Assembly (NCBI RefSeq): GCF_000716715.1
Contig: NZ_JNYJ01000021.1
Location: 186,001-250,000, forward strand
Direction: 5' to 3'
DNA length: 64,000 nucleotides
From: Dactylosporangium aurantiacum
Lineage (GTDB): Bacteria; Actinomycetota; Actinomycetes; Mycobacteriales; Micromonosporaceae
Shown here: piece by piece, positions 27,201-36,141 of the stretch
Position numbering within the stretch: position 1 is the stretch's first letter
Layout of the letters: each line of letters begins with the position of its first letter
Translations under genes and position numbers: made by a program
The notes under the pieces: generated by a model
The model's input: the letters and a program-made list of their open reading frames with translations, nothing else
What the model was told of the DNA's origin: nothing
The model's database searches: none

Positions 27201-28073
27201 TCACCAGTCCGGCGGGCCGAGCCAGGTCGCCTTCGCCAGCGCGTTCTGCCCCGCGGCGTTCGGGTGGAAGAAGTCCTGCGCCGCCACCATGTCCAGGGTG
27301 AACGCGACCCGGTGCGCCGCCCCGCCGTCGTGCCTGCAGCGCGGTCCGTACGCCTTGCACGCCGCGACGAGCTCGGCGTTGTACGCGTCGACGCGCTCGC
27401 GGAACGCCCGGCGCCGGGCCACGTCGGCGGGGGCGGTCGACGTCGGTGCGGCCAGCAGCGACTGGCAGATCCCGAGCGACCAGGCCTTCACCGCGACGTC
27501 CCTGGTGTGCCCGATCTCCCACAGGCGGTGGACGTCGGGGATGCTGGCGACGAGGACGCGCGCCTGCGGCAGCCCCCGCTTGAGCACGGCGAGGGCGTCG
27601 TCGACCTGGCGGCGGAAGGTCTCCGGCGCGGTCATGTCGGCGATGCCGGGCCGGCACGCGTCATTGGCGCCGACGAGGATCGTGACGTAGCCGGCCTTCG
27701 CGCCGACGGCGGCGCGGGCCTGCCCGGCGAGGGCGTCGGCGCGGGCGCTGCCCTGCGCGGCGTTGTGGGCGTGGTCCTTCAGGCCGGGGTTGGCCTTCAG
27801 CAGCCGCCGGTAGTGGCTGTCGATGCGGGTGCCGTCGCCGGTGGACCAGGAGTTGCGCGGGCAGGGTGCCGGCGCGAGGCACGACGCGAACGCCGTGGTG
27901 ATCGAGTCGCCGAGGGCGGCCATGGCGGTGAGACCGCCGCCGCCCGGCGCGCCGGTCGGGGCCGGGACCGCGGTGCCACCCTCACACGCCAGGGCGAGGG
28001 CGGCGAGCCCGGCGAGCACGAAGACCCACCAGCGCTCCCGCACCCTCTGTGCCCATGTCGTGACGATCAGCAC
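27201..28073 (-). CDS. Secreted SGNH/GDSL hydrolase, possible lipoprotein
   Basis: A 290-residue exported esterase/lipase-type protein. The N-terminal helix WWVFVLAGLAALALACEGG contains a lipobox-like LALAC. SGNH blocks are AALGDSITTAF (Ser), the Gly near AQGSARADALAG, TILVGANDACRPG (Asn) and AAQDFFHPNAAGQNALA (Asp/His pair). Several Cys probably form disulphides. GTG start at 28073, overlapping the upstream gene's stop by 7 nt. The substrate is unknown, probably an acyl ester outside the membrane. Confidence 0.88.
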   Translation of the reverse strand: MLIVTTWAQRVRERWWVFVLAGLAALALACEGGTAVPAPTGAPGGGGLTAMAALGDSITTAFASCLAPAPCPRNSWSTGDGTRIDSHYRRLLKANPGLKDHAHNAAQGSARADALAGQARAAVGAKAGYVTILVGANDACRPGIADMTAPETFRRQVDDALAVLKRGLPQARVLVASIPDVHRLWEIGHTRDVAVKAWSLGICQSLLAAPTSTAPADVARRRAFRERVDAYNAELVAACKAYGPRCRHDGGAAHRVAFTLDMVAAQDFFHPNAAGQNALAKATWLGPPDW

Positions 28074-28588
28074 ATCGTAGCGTGCAGCCGCTTCAGGAGC
28101 GACATCTCGAGCTCCTCCGGCAGCTGGAAGAACCCGTGCTCGGTGAGCAGGCGGTGGTGCTCGTTCGGCCGGTACGACATCGGCACCAGCACGCCGTCGC
28201 GCACCTCGACGCTGCCGATGACGTCGTGCTCGGGCACGTCGCCGGCGGGGTCGGGGGTGCGCGCGTCCAGCACGTCGACCCAGCCGTGCCCGCCGACCTC
28301 CTCGGCCTGCTCGCGCAGCCCGTGCACGACGAAGATGTCGTCGGCGATCATCTCGTGCAGGAAGCGCACGAAGGCCGGGTTCTCCTCGAAGTGGTCGGGC
28401 TGCAGCGCGCCCGGGCCGTCGACGCCGACCGCGAGGAGCCCGACGACCGCCTCCGGCGACAGCCCGTGCTCGGCGACGTCCTGCGGCTCGAGCGGTGACA
28501 CCAGGTGCCGCAGCCGCTCACCGAGGTACACCTCGTACACGAACAGCTCGCGGCGGGAAGGGCCCGCGGAGGGCTCAGCGGTCCCCAC
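28067..28588 (-). CDS. Conserved protein of unknown function
   Basis: A soluble 173-residue acidic protein I do not recognise. It shows RRELFVYEVYLGERLRHL, PAFVRFLHEMIADDIFVVHG, HDVIGSVEVRDGVLVPMSY and a C-terminal HGFFQLPEELEMSLLKRLHA. No membrane segment, signal or nucleotide motif is seen. The GTG at 28588 lies inside the end of the upstream GNAT gene (14 nt overlap) and its own stop overlaps the SGNH gene, so the three form an operon. Confidence 0.75.
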   Translation of the reverse strand: MGTAEPSAGPSRRELFVYEVYLGERLRHLVSPLEPQDVAEHGLSPEAVVGLLAVGVDGPGALQPDHFEENPAFVRFLHEMIADDIFVVHGLREQAEEVGGHGWVDVLDARTPDPAGDVPEHDVIGSVEVRDGVLVPMSYRPNEHHRLLTEHGFFQLPEELEMSLLKRLHATMC

Positions 28589-29084
28589 GGAGCTTCCCGT
28601 AGACCAGGACGTCGCGCCACGCGCCGTCGCGGAACTCCGCGGAGCGCAGGATGCCCTCGCTGAGGAACCCGACCTTCTCCAGGGCCTTCTGCTCGGGGAT
28701 GTTCTCCGGCTGCGTGCGGGCCTCGATCCGCGGGGCGGCGCTGGTGGCGAACAGGTAGTCGCACAGCAGCGTCTGCGCCCGCCAGCCGACGCCGCGGCCG
28801 CGCCACTCGGGCAGCAGGATGATGCCGATGCTCCAGTACCGCGACCAGCCGGTCCCGCACGCCTCCCAGCTCACGAACCCGGCGGCGGTCTCGTCGGCCT
28901 CCACCATGAGCCGGCCGTCGTGCTCGCCGAGGAAGCCGTCCTCGGCGAACCGCCGGGCCGGGCCGGTCGGCTCCCGGTAGCCGGTCCAGGCCGGGCCGGC
29001 CAGCCCGGGCTCCGTCACGAACCGGCGGAACATCCCCAGATCGCTCTCCACCACCGGTCGCAGCCGCACCCAGGTCTTGTTCAA
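28575..29084 (-). CDS. RimJ/RimL-type GNAT acetyltransferase
   Basis: A 169-residue acetyltransferase: VRLRPVVESDLGMFRRF at the start, acetyl-CoA loop LPEWRGRGVGWRAQTLLCDYL, then EARTQPENIPEQKALEKVGF and the terminal WRDVLVYGKL. This resembles enzymes acetylating protein N-termini or small amines. The predicted start is TTG at 29084 with a GAGGTGAG stretch just upstream; a GTG six codons later is possible. First gene of a three-gene operon with overlapping ends. Confidence 0.83.
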   Translation of the reverse strand: MNKTWVRLRPVVESDLGMFRRFVTEPGLAGPAWTGYREPTGPARRFAEDGFLGEHDGRLMVEADETAAGFVSWEACGTGWSRYWSIGIILLPEWRGRGVGWRAQTLLCDYLFATSAAPRIEARTQPENIPEQKALEKVGFLSEGILRSAEFRDGAWRDVLVYGKLRGDR

Positions 29085-29229
29085 CTCGCCTCACCTCGCT
29101 CAGCCGGCCGCCTGCGCGCGACACGCAAGATCGTCCGTCATCTTCGCCGATGATCGGGGCCACCGCCATCCGACCAACCGCCGGGAAAGGCCGACCGACG
29201 GTAGATCGGCCACGCTACCGTCTGACGCC

Positions 29230-29661
29230 ATGCCCGTCGATGCCTTCGCCCACACGTTCGTCGTGGCCGCCCCGCCCGCCCGGGTCTACGCGCACCTCGC
29301 CGACCCGCGGTCCTACGTGGGGCTGTCCCCGCTCGTCGTCGCCGTGCGCGACGTGCACACCGACGGCGACCGGGTCAGCTACGTGGCGCTGGAGCGGTTC
29401 CGCTTCTGGACCAACCCGATCCGGGTGACGATGACCCTCGACCCGCACGCGCCGGCGCTGGTCAGCGAGGTGGTGTCGCCGGGCCGGGTGCGGCTGCGGG
29501 CGGCGGTCACGCTGGCACCGGCGGGGACCGGCACCGAGGTCACGGAGGCGATCACCGTCGAGTCGCCGTGGGTGTTGCGCCGGTACGTGCTGCGCCAGGC
29601 CCGCGCGGTGCAGCTGCGGCGGGCCGCGGAACTGACCCGCCGGATGTCCGCTAGCGGGTGA
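29230..29661 (+). CDS. SRPBCC (START-like) family protein
   Basis: A 143-residue polyketide-cyclase/START-like protein: HTFVVAAPPARVYAHLADPRSYVGLSPLV at the start (helix-grip fold entry, quoted here in part as VVAAPPARVYAHLADP), then VALERFRFWTNPI and TEVTEAITVESPWVLRRYV. Such proteins bind small hydrophobic ligands; the role here is unknown. The ATG at 29230 is well placed. Its 3' end overlaps the convergent LLM gene by 11 nt. Confidence 0.82.
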   Translation: MPVDAFAHTFVVAAPPARVYAHLADPRSYVGLSPLVVAVRDVHTDGDRVSYVALERFRFWTNPIRVTMTLDPHAPALVSEVVSPGRVRLRAAVTLAPAGTGTEVTEAITVESPWVLRRYVLRQARAVQLRRAAELTRRMSASG

Positions 29662-30658
29662 GGTGCCCGGCGACGTGCTCGCGGATCAGCTCGAACGAGC
29701 GGGCCCGGGCGTCGACGTCGTACACCATGCAGGTCAGCATGAACTCGTCGGCCTGCGTGCGCTCCAGCAGCTCGGTCAGCTGCCCGCGGACCGTCGCCGG
29801 GGAGCCGAGGGCCTGGCCGTCGCGGCGTTCGAGGATGAACTCGCGCTCCCGCTCGCTGTACGGGTACGCCGCGGCCTCCTCCGGCGTCGCCATGGCCTCG
29901 GGACGGCCGGAGCGCAGCCGCAGGAACGACAGCTGGCTGGGGCCGGCGAGGAACTCGGCCTCCTCGTCGGTCGGGGCGCAGACCGCGCTGACGGCGACCA
30001 TCGCGTAGGGGGCGTCGAGCCACTGTGACGGCCGGAAGCTGTCGCGGTAGAGCTTCAACGCCGGCAGCGTGTTGGCGCTGGAGAAGTGGTGCGCGAACGC
30101 GAACGGCAGCCCGAGCATGCCGGCGAGCTGCGCGCTGAAGCCGCTCGAGCCGAGCAGCCACACGTCGGGCTTGTCGCCGCGCCCCGGCGAGGCGAGGATG
30201 CGCTGCCCCGCGTCGTCGCCGGTGAAGTAGGCGATGAGGTCCTGCAGCTCCTCCGGGAAGTGCTCCGCCGACAGGCCCTCCATGGTGCGGCGCAGCGCGA
30301 GCGCCGTGTACTGGTCGGTGCCGGGCGCCCGGCCGATGCCCAGGTCGATGCGGCCGGGGTGCAGCGCCTCGAGGGTGCCGAACTGCTCGGCGACGACGAG
30401 CGGCGCGTGGTTGGGCAGCATGACCCCGCCGGAGCCGACGCGGATCGTGGAGGTCGCGGCGGCCAGGTGCGCCAGCAGGACCGCCGGTGAGGAGCTGGCG
30501 ATGGCCGGCATGTTGTGGTGCTCGGCGACCCAGAACCTGCGGTATCCGAGTGCCTCGACGCGTCTGGCCAGCTCCGTCGTGTTGCGCAGGGCGTCACCGG
30601 TGGACGCGTAGGCGGCCCGGGGCGCGACGTCAAGGACGGAAAGCGGAATCTCGGTCAC
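29651..30658 (-). CDS. LLM-class flavin-dependent oxidoreductase
   Basis: A 335-residue luciferase-like monooxygenase of the alkanal-monooxygenase-type group often called MsnO8 or YhbW-like. Blocks are PLSVLDVAPRAAY, GYRRFWVAEHHNMPAIASSS, GSGGVMLPNHAPLVVAEQFG, DLGIGRAPGTDQ and WLLGSSGFSAQLAG. These frame the FMN pocket of the TIM barrel. It probably uses FMNH2 or F420 and an organic substrate, which cannot be named. GTG start at 30658. Confidence 0.9.
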   Translation of the reverse strand: MTEIPLSVLDVAPRAAYASTGDALRNTTELARRVEALGYRRFWVAEHHNMPAIASSSPAVLLAHLAAATSTIRVGSGGVMLPNHAPLVVAEQFGTLEALHPGRIDLGIGRAPGTDQYTALALRRTMEGLSAEHFPEELQDLIAYFTGDDAGQRILASPGRGDKPDVWLLGSSGFSAQLAGMLGLPFAFAHHFSSANTLPALKLYRDSFRPSQWLDAPYAMVAVSAVCAPTDEEAEFLAGPSQLSFLRLRSGRPEAMATPEEAAAYPYSEREREFILERRDGQALGSPATVRGQLTELLERTQADEFMLTCMVYDVDARARSFELIREHVAGHLTR

Positions 30659-30755
30659 AGGACATGGTCAACAGCGGCGGGCCGCCGGATGTTCCCGCAG
30701 ACCGCGGCGGGTGGCCGGCGCCACTCGTACAGCTGCCGCCGGACCACGGACCGGA

Positions 30756-30782
30756 CGGCCCGCCCCTGGCAGGGACGGGCCG
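30756..30782 (-). terminator. Hairpin after the vWA/Calx-beta gene
   Basis: Stem CGGCCCG/CGGGCCG continues after one mismatch as CCCT/AGGG around a 3-nt loop. It lies 14 nt beyond the minus-strand stop at 30796. Confidence 0.65.
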
Positions 30783-30795
30783 CGCGGTCACCGGG

Positions 30796-32673
30796 TCAGA
30801 CGCGGCAGGGGTTGCCGGTCGGGTTGGCGGTGCTGCCGTGGACGTCGGCGTGCGCCTCGCTGATGACCACGTCGGTCAGCAGCGTGTCCAGGACGACAGC
30901 CTGCTGGGTGACGCTGGTCGGGGTGGTCGTGGTCGCGTTGAGCTTGAGCGCGCCGACGACCAGCGGCACGGTGAGCGGTGCGCTGCCGACCGTCACCGCG
31001 ATGCCGTTGATCCTCAGGTACGAGATGCTCGACGCGCCGGTGAGCACCGGGGCGAGGCCGCCGGGGCCGGTCGCGCAGGTGGCCTTCGCCGTCGCCTGGA
31101 CGACGCCGAGCTCGATCGTCACCGGCGCGATCCCGCCGACGGTGATCTTCACCTGCTCGACCTTGGCGGTGGCGGTGCCGTTGTCACCGGCCGCCGGGGT
31201 CGTGTCGAGGTTGTCGGGGGTCAGCGCCGTGGACGCGTCCAGGGTCTTGGACTCGACCGTGATCAGCCCGGAGCTGAGGCCGAGCTGGGCGAGGGTCCTG
31301 CTGTCGTCGGCGCAGGGGACGTTGGCCGGGTTCGCCGCGGGCGAGGACAGCGGGCCGACCCGCAGCACCTGCGCCGTGCAGGAGAACGTGCCGTTGCGGT
31401 CGGCGTCGACGATCGTGCCGAGGCCGCTGCCGTCGGCGATCCCCGCGCCGGCGGCGCCGGACAGGGTGACGGTGAAGGTCTCGTCGGTCTCGTCGACCGC
31501 GTCGTCGATGATCGGCACGGTCACCGGCCGGCTGGTCTGGCCCGGCGTGAACGTGACCGTCCCGGTGCGGCCGGTGTAGTCGGCGCCGGCGGTGGCGGTG
31601 CCGTTCGCGGTGGCGAAGTTGACGCTGACCGGGTCCGTGGAGGTGCCGGACAGCGAGACCGTGAACGTGGCGTTGCCCGCGTTCTCGTTGACGACGACGT
31701 CGTCGATCGACAGCGTCAGGACCTTCACCGACAGGGTCTGCACGAACGCCGCGCCCTGGCTGACGCCGTCGACCTTGAAGTCGACCTTGCAGGTGTACGT
31801 GCCGGCCGTGGCACCCGCGGCGACGGTGACGTGCTCGGTGAAGTCGGCGGTCGCGCCGCTGTCCACGGTCCGCTCCGGCGGGGCGAACGACACCGCGAGG
31901 TTGGCGTCGCAGTCGAACGGCACCGGGGTGACCTTGACCTGGATCGCCTGGATGCCGGCGAGGATCGCGGCGCTCACCTCGTCGGCCGGCACGTCGGGCA
32001 GGTACACGCCGCCGGTGCCGGAGGTGATCGCCTCGGCCTGGCCGCCGGCGTTCATGCCGCCGACGTCGACGGCGACGACGCGGATGTGCGCGGCGTTGAG
32101 CGCGGCGACGGTGTCGGCGAGGCCGTGGCCGATGCTCGGGTCGTGCGACGGCGCGTCGCCGAAGATCACGATGATGCGGGTGCCGCCGTCGCGGAAGTGC
32201 ACGGCGCCGGTGGCGAGGTTGAACAGCGCGTTGAGGTTGTCCTCGGGCAGGTCGCCGCCGCCGTCGGCGTTCCACTGGTCGATCCCGGCCTGCACGGCGG
32301 CCTGGTCGGCGGTGATGTCCTGGCGGACCGTGAACGGCGCGGAGTCCTCGACGTCCTTGTACTCCGCGACGCCGAACTGCGCGGCCGGCTGCGCCGCGGC
32401 GATCTGGCCCATCACCGAGGCGGCGTTGGCGCGCACGTCGGCGATCGGGTCGAACATGCTGCCGGTCGTGTCGGCGAGGAACACGATGTCGGGCTTCGGG
32501 GGCACCGGGGCGGTCTCGACGTGCTTGGCGATGTCGGCCGACTGGCCCGGTCCCAGCGTGAGACTGACGCTGGATGGCGTGACACCGGGAGCGGCCTGTG
32601 CGGCGGTGGCCGTCGAGAGGACGGTCACCGCCCCGGCGGTCAGCACCAGGCTGAGTAATGGCGCGAGTTTCAC
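30796..32673 (-). CDS. Secreted vWA / Calx-beta domain protein
   Basis: A 625-residue exported protein. The signal peptide VKLAPLLSLVLTAGAVTVLS is followed by an ATAAQAAPG cleavage region. A vWA domain (about 60-260) has a MIDAS-like FLADTTGSM (DxTxS). A Cys-containing beta domain (about 265-330) follows, then a Calx-beta domain with NENAGNATFTVSLSG, TATAGADYTGRTGTVTFTPG and IDDAVDETDETFTVTLSG. A C-terminal beta region ends GNPCRV. Calcium-dependent adhesion or matrix binding is the family expectation. GTG at 32673 is preceded by AGGAGG at ideal spacing. It is divergent from a cytoplasmic vWA gene. Confidence 0.88.
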   Translation of the reverse strand: MKLAPLLSLVLTAGAVTVLSTATAAQAAPGVTPSSVSLTLGPGQSADIAKHVETAPVPPKPDIVFLADTTGSMFDPIADVRANAASVMGQIAAAQPAAQFGVAEYKDVEDSAPFTVRQDITADQAAVQAGIDQWNADGGGDLPEDNLNALFNLATGAVHFRDGGTRIIVIFGDAPSHDPSIGHGLADTVAALNAAHIRVVAVDVGGMNAGGQAEAITSGTGGVYLPDVPADEVSAAILAGIQAIQVKVTPVPFDCDANLAVSFAPPERTVDSGATADFTEHVTVAAGATAGTYTCKVDFKVDGVSQGAAFVQTLSVKVLTLSIDDVVVNENAGNATFTVSLSGTSTDPVSVNFATANGTATAGADYTGRTGTVTFTPGQTSRPVTVPIIDDAVDETDETFTVTLSGAAGAGIADGSGLGTIVDADRNGTFSCTAQVLRVGPLSSPAANPANVPCADDSRTLAQLGLSSGLITVESKTLDASTALTPDNLDTTPAAGDNGTATAKVEQVKITVGGIAPVTIELGVVQATAKATCATGPGGLAPVLTGASSISYLRINGIAVTVGSAPLTVPLVVGALKLNATTTTPTSVTQQAVVLDTLLTDVVISEAHADVHGSTANPTGNPCRV

Positions 32674-33001
32674 GTGCTCCTCCTGAGGAACGGGGATGCC
32701 GAGGAGAAGCAAACAATGCGGCCGGTTGCGTGAAACAGGACTTGCCCGCAGTCCGGACGTCTTGTAAGCAGCGCTCAACTGCCTTTACGAATTCACTCCT
32801 GTGAGTGCGTTTGGAATCCGGCTCACATTCAATTCAGTCCGCCGAACGGGTGTTCCGGACGGTCCGGATGTTTACACCGGCCGGAACTGGGCCACGTCTG
32901 CGCCCGAGGTCCTCGGTGCCGGCCCGCGCGGTGCGAACGGCGGAAACGGGTGGGCTACGGTCGGGGTGCGTGATCCACCGCTGCCAGGGAAGGGCACCAG
33001 C
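32674..33001. promoter_or_regulatory. Divergent promoter region with TCCGGAC palindromes
   Basis: This 328-bp gap between two vWA genes is AT-richer in its middle. It contains a perfect 15-bp palindrome TCCGGAC-G-GTCCGGA (32854-32868), a second GTCCGGAC (32751-32758) and CACTC-N4-GAGTG near 32805. The shared half-site about 100 bp apart suggests one regulator for both genes. No gene is seen inside. Confidence 0.5.
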
Positions 33002-33766
33002 ATGGCCGGCAAGACCCAGCTGACCGCGGCCCGCGCCGTGCCGCTCGTCAAGGAGCCCTCCGGCGCGCCCGCCGTCAACCTCGCCAAGGTCCGCGAGTCG
33101 GGCCACGTCGACCTCGCCAAACGCGCCGACAAGGCCGGCCTGGCGCTCAGCCGGCGCGGCCTCGGTGGCATCCGCGCGCAGGCGATGCTCGTGCTGGACC
33201 ACTCCGGCTCGATGCGCGCCGACTACAACTCCGGCGCGGTGCAGACCCTGGTCGAGCGGGCCCTCGGCTTCGCGCTGCAGATCGACATCGACGGCACCGT
33301 GCCGGTCGTCCCGTTCGACACCAAGGTCCTGCCGACCGTCGAGGTCACCGTCGACAACTACCAGGGCGTCGTCGACCGCGAGATCCACCGCGGCTGGATG
33401 GGCACCACCAACCTCGCCGACGCGCTCGCCGTCGTCCTCGCCGAGGCGGAGCGGACCACCGCGCCGATCTTCTGCATCGTGGTCGCCGACGGCGGCCCCG
33501 ACTCCAAGCGCGCCACCACCAAGGTCGTGTGCGAGCTGTCCCGGTACCCGGTGTTCCTGAAGCTGCTCGCGATCAGGCCGGTCGAGTACTTCCAGACCCT
33601 CGACGACCTCGACGGCACGAAGCGGCTCCTCGACAACGTGGACACCAAGGCGTCGACCCCGGAGCTGGACCTGCTCACGTGCACCGACCTGCAGTTCGCC
33701 GAGGCGATGGCGGACGAGTGGGACACCTGGGTCGCCGCGGCCACCGCCGCCGGCGTGCTGCGCTGA
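33002..33766 (+). CDS. Cytoplasmic vWA-domain protein (TerF-like)
   Basis: A 254-residue soluble protein with one vWA domain: MLVLDHSGSMRADYNSG (MIDAS DxSxS) near residue 62, GWMGTTNLADAL (the distal Thr), and IFCIVVADGGPDSK (Asp). No signal peptide. Similar proteins occur with tellurium-resistance TerD-type genes, but none of those are here. The ATG at 33002 has GGGAAGG about 9 nt upstream; the longer open frame upstream is promoter sequence. Confidence 0.88.
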   Translation: MAGKTQLTAARAVPLVKEPSGAPAVNLAKVRESGHVDLAKRADKAGLALSRRGLGGIRAQAMLVLDHSGSMRADYNSGAVQTLVERALGFALQIDIDGTVPVVPFDTKVLPTVEVTVDNYQGVVDREIHRGWMGTTNLADALAVVLAEAERTTAPIFCIVVADGGPDSKRATTKVVCELSRYPVFLKLLAIRPVEYFQTLDDLDGTKRLLDNVDTKASTPELDLLTCTDLQFAEAMADEWDTWVAAATAAGVLR

Positions 33767-33839
33767 CCCGGCGTCAGGCGGGCGTCACCGTCCGGCGGGT
33801 GCCGCGCTTCGGCCGGCGGCGGACGACGCGACGCGGCGG

Positions 33840-35348
33840 TCAGATCGGGATGCGCGCCCGCACGGTCGTGCCGGCGTCGACCGGGCTGTCGACGGTCAAC
33901 GTGCCGTCCAGCAGCGCGATGCGGTCGGCGAGCCCGCGCAGCCCCGAGCCGAGCTCCGCGTCCGCCCCGCCGCGCCCGTCGTCGGCGACGGTGACCAGCA
34001 GCTCGTCGCCGGACACCGCGACGTCGACCCGCGCGGTGCCGGTGCCCGCGTAGCGCGCGACGTTCGTGACCGCCTCGCTGACCACGAAGTACGCCGTCGC
34101 CTCGACCGCCGGGGCGAACCGGTCGGCGGGCAGGTCGCCGAGGCGCAGCTCGACGGGGCTGCGCCGGGCCATGTCGGCGAGGGCGGCGCTGAGGCCGTAC
34201 CGGGTCAGGCTGGCGGGGTGCACGCCCCGGGCGAAGTCGCGCAGCTCGATCGCGGCCTCCTCCAGCGCCACGATCGCGTCGTCGAGGATGGCGGCGGCGC
34301 GGGCCGGCTGGTCGGGCAGCGCGGTGCGGGCCCGGGCGAGGGTCATGCCGAGGCCGACGAGGCGCTGCTGCGCGCCGTCGTGCAGGTCCCGTTCGAGGCG
34401 CTGCCGCTCCCCGACGGTGGCGTCCAGCACCCGGCGCCGGGACGCCCTGAGCTCCTCCGCGACCCGGTGCTGCTCGCTGAGGTCACGCAGGTACCCGCTG
34501 AACACCGGCCGCCCGTCGACCGCGACCCGGGTGATGGTCAGCTCGACCGGGAACTCGCTGCCGTCGGCGCGCATGCCGGTCGTCTCGATGCGCTGGTCGA
34601 GCAGCCGCGGCGTGCCGGAGGCCAGGAAGCGGCGCAGCCCGTCGCGGTGCGCGGGGCGCAGCGACGGCGGCACGATGAGCTCGGCGAGCTCCCGGCCGAC
34701 GGCCTCGTCGCGGGGGTAGCCGAAGGTCCGGCACGCGGCCGGGTTGAACTCCAGGACCATGCCGTCGGCGTCGGCGATGACGACGCAGTCCAGCGCCGAG
34801 TCCAGCACCGCGCGGAGGCGGGCCTCGCTGCGGCGTACCGCATCAGCCGCCCGCGCCCGGTGCAGCGCGTCACCGATGCGCCGGCCCAGGCTCTTCGCCG
34901 TCGACACGAGGTCCGGCGGCGGGTCGGCGAGGGCGCCGGTGAAGAACTCGACGATGCCCTCGATCCCGTCGGCGCCGTGCAGCGGGAAGCAGAACGCGGC
35001 GGCCAGGCCGGCCCGCTCGGCGGCGGCCGCCCGCGGGAACGACGCCTGCTGCCCGAACTCGCGCACCCACGCCGGCTCGCCGCGCTGCCACACCGCGCCC
35101 GGCAGCCCTTCGCCGCGGGCGAGGACGAGGTCGCGGGTCGCCGCCTCGAACGCCTCGAACCCCGGCGCCGCCGACCAGGTCGCCACGCACCGCAGCCCGC
35201 CGGGCGTCACCTGCCACATCGCGCCCGCGGACCAGCCCAGGGCGCGGCCGATCGCGTCGAGGACCGGCCGCCCGGCCGGCGCCGGGGTGGCGAGGATGTC
35301 CGACACGGCGTGCTCCAGGCGGAGCAGGAGGGCGAAGTCGACGCTCAC
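33840..35348 (-). CDS. GAF-PAS histidine kinase, NarL/LuxR type
   Basis: A 502-residue cytosolic sensor. A GAF domain occupies about 10-165, a PAS domain about 172-290 (VVIADADGMVLEFNPAAC, then GYLRDLSEQHRVAEE), then HisKA_3 with H323 in ERDLHDGAQQRLVGLG, and a HATPase with NVARYAGTGTARV and VADDGRGGADAELGSGLRGLADR. No membrane helix. The sensed ligand is unknown; GAF/PAS could bind haem, flavin or a small molecule. The start is GTG 35348, divergent by 34 nt from the response regulator it most likely phosphorylates. Confidence 0.92.
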   Translation of the reverse strand: MSVDFALLLRLEHAVSDILATPAPAGRPVLDAIGRALGWSAGAMWQVTPGGLRCVATWSAAPGFEAFEAATRDLVLARGEGLPGAVWQRGEPAWVREFGQQASFPRAAAAERAGLAAAFCFPLHGADGIEGIVEFFTGALADPPPDLVSTAKSLGRRIGDALHRARAADAVRRSEARLRAVLDSALDCVVIADADGMVLEFNPAACRTFGYPRDEAVGRELAELIVPPSLRPAHRDGLRRFLASGTPRLLDQRIETTGMRADGSEFPVELTITRVAVDGRPVFSGYLRDLSEQHRVAEELRASRRRVLDATVGERQRLERDLHDGAQQRLVGLGMTLARARTALPDQPARAAAILDDAIVALEEAAIELRDFARGVHPASLTRYGLSAALADMARRSPVELRLGDLPADRFAPAVEATAYFVVSEAVTNVARYAGTGTARVDVAVSGDELLVTVADDGRGGADAELGSGLRGLADRIALLDGTLTVDSPVDAGTTVRARIPI

Positions 35349-35382
35349 GGGTCCCCCGGTAGAGGCTGTAGGTTACGGACCC

Positions 35383-36048
35383 ATGGGAATCCGGGTCGTG
35401 GTTGCGGATGACAGTCTCCTGGTCCGGGAGGGGGTCAGGGCACTGCTGAGTGATCAGGACGACCTGTCGGTGATCGGACTCGCCGCCGACCACGACGAGC
35501 TGCTGTCGAGCGTGGCGCAGCTGTCACCGGACGTCGTGGTCACCGACATCTGCATGCCGCCGACGAACACCGACGAAGGGGTCAGGGCCGCGCTCGCACT
35601 GCGGGCCAGCCACCCTCGGGTCGGTGTCGTGGTGCTCAGCCAGTACGACGACCCGGCGCACTCGACCGCGCTGCTGCAGGACGGCGTCGCCGGCCGGGCG
35701 TACCTGCTCAAGGAGCGCCTCGCCCAGCCGGGCCAGCTCGCCGACGCGGTCCGCGCGGTCGCCGGCGGCGGCTCCGTCATCGACCCGCGGATCGTGGAGA
35801 CGATGCTCACCGCCCGCAGCCGCCCGGCGGGCAGCGCGCTGCGCCACCTCACCGCCCGGGAGCGCCAGGTGCTGTCGGAGATGGCGACCGGCGCCAACAA
35901 CAGCACGATCGCGGAGCGGCTGTTCGTGACCGTCCGGGCCGTCGAGCGGCACATCAACTCGATCTTCGCCAAGCTCGGCCTCGCCGAGGAGGGCGAGACG
36001 CACCGCCGGGTCGGCGCCGTCCTGCTGTACCTCGCCGAACGCGACTGA
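35383..36048 (+). CDS. NarL/FixJ-family response regulator
   Basis: A 221-residue regulator. The receiver has D9/D10 (VVADDS), phospho-acceptor D55 (VVVTDICMPP) and a YLLKERL lysine. The C-terminal LuxR helix-turn-helix is LTARERQVLSEMATGANNST, then IAERLFVTVRAVERHINSIF. The ATG at 35383 lies in a 34-nt divergent gap to the kinase gene, so the pair probably autoregulates. A hairpin with CGCTGTGGTG arms follows 16 nt after the stop. Confidence 0.93.
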   Translation: MGIRVVVADDSLLVREGVRALLSDQDDLSVIGLAADHDELLSSVAQLSPDVVVTDICMPPTNTDEGVRAALALRASHPRVGVVVLSQYDDPAHSTALLQDGVAGRAYLLKERLAQPGQLADAVRAVAGGGSVIDPRIVETMLTARSRPAGSALRHLTARERQVLSEMATGANNSTIAERLFVTVRAVERHINSIFAKLGLAEEGETHRRVGAVLLYLAERD

Positions 36049-36063
36049 ACCGGCGGGCCGCGG

Positions 36064-36087
36064 CGCTGTGGTGCCCACACCACAGCG
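36064..36087 (+). terminator. Hairpin with CGCTGTGGTG arms
   Basis: Perfect 10-bp arms CGCTGTGGTG and CACCACAGCG with loop CCCA, 16 nt downstream of the response-regulator stop. The same stem with a different loop follows the gluconate permease at 41175. Confidence 0.75.
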
Positions 36088-36141
36088 GTTCGTGGTGCGA
36101 CCGTCGTCGCCGGCCGGGCGGGCCGCGGTCAAGCTGGACCG

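Noticed and set aside
33002..33766. Tellurium-resistance operon
   Set aside because: Only one TerF-like vWA protein is present; no TerD, TerC or TerB genes are adjacent.
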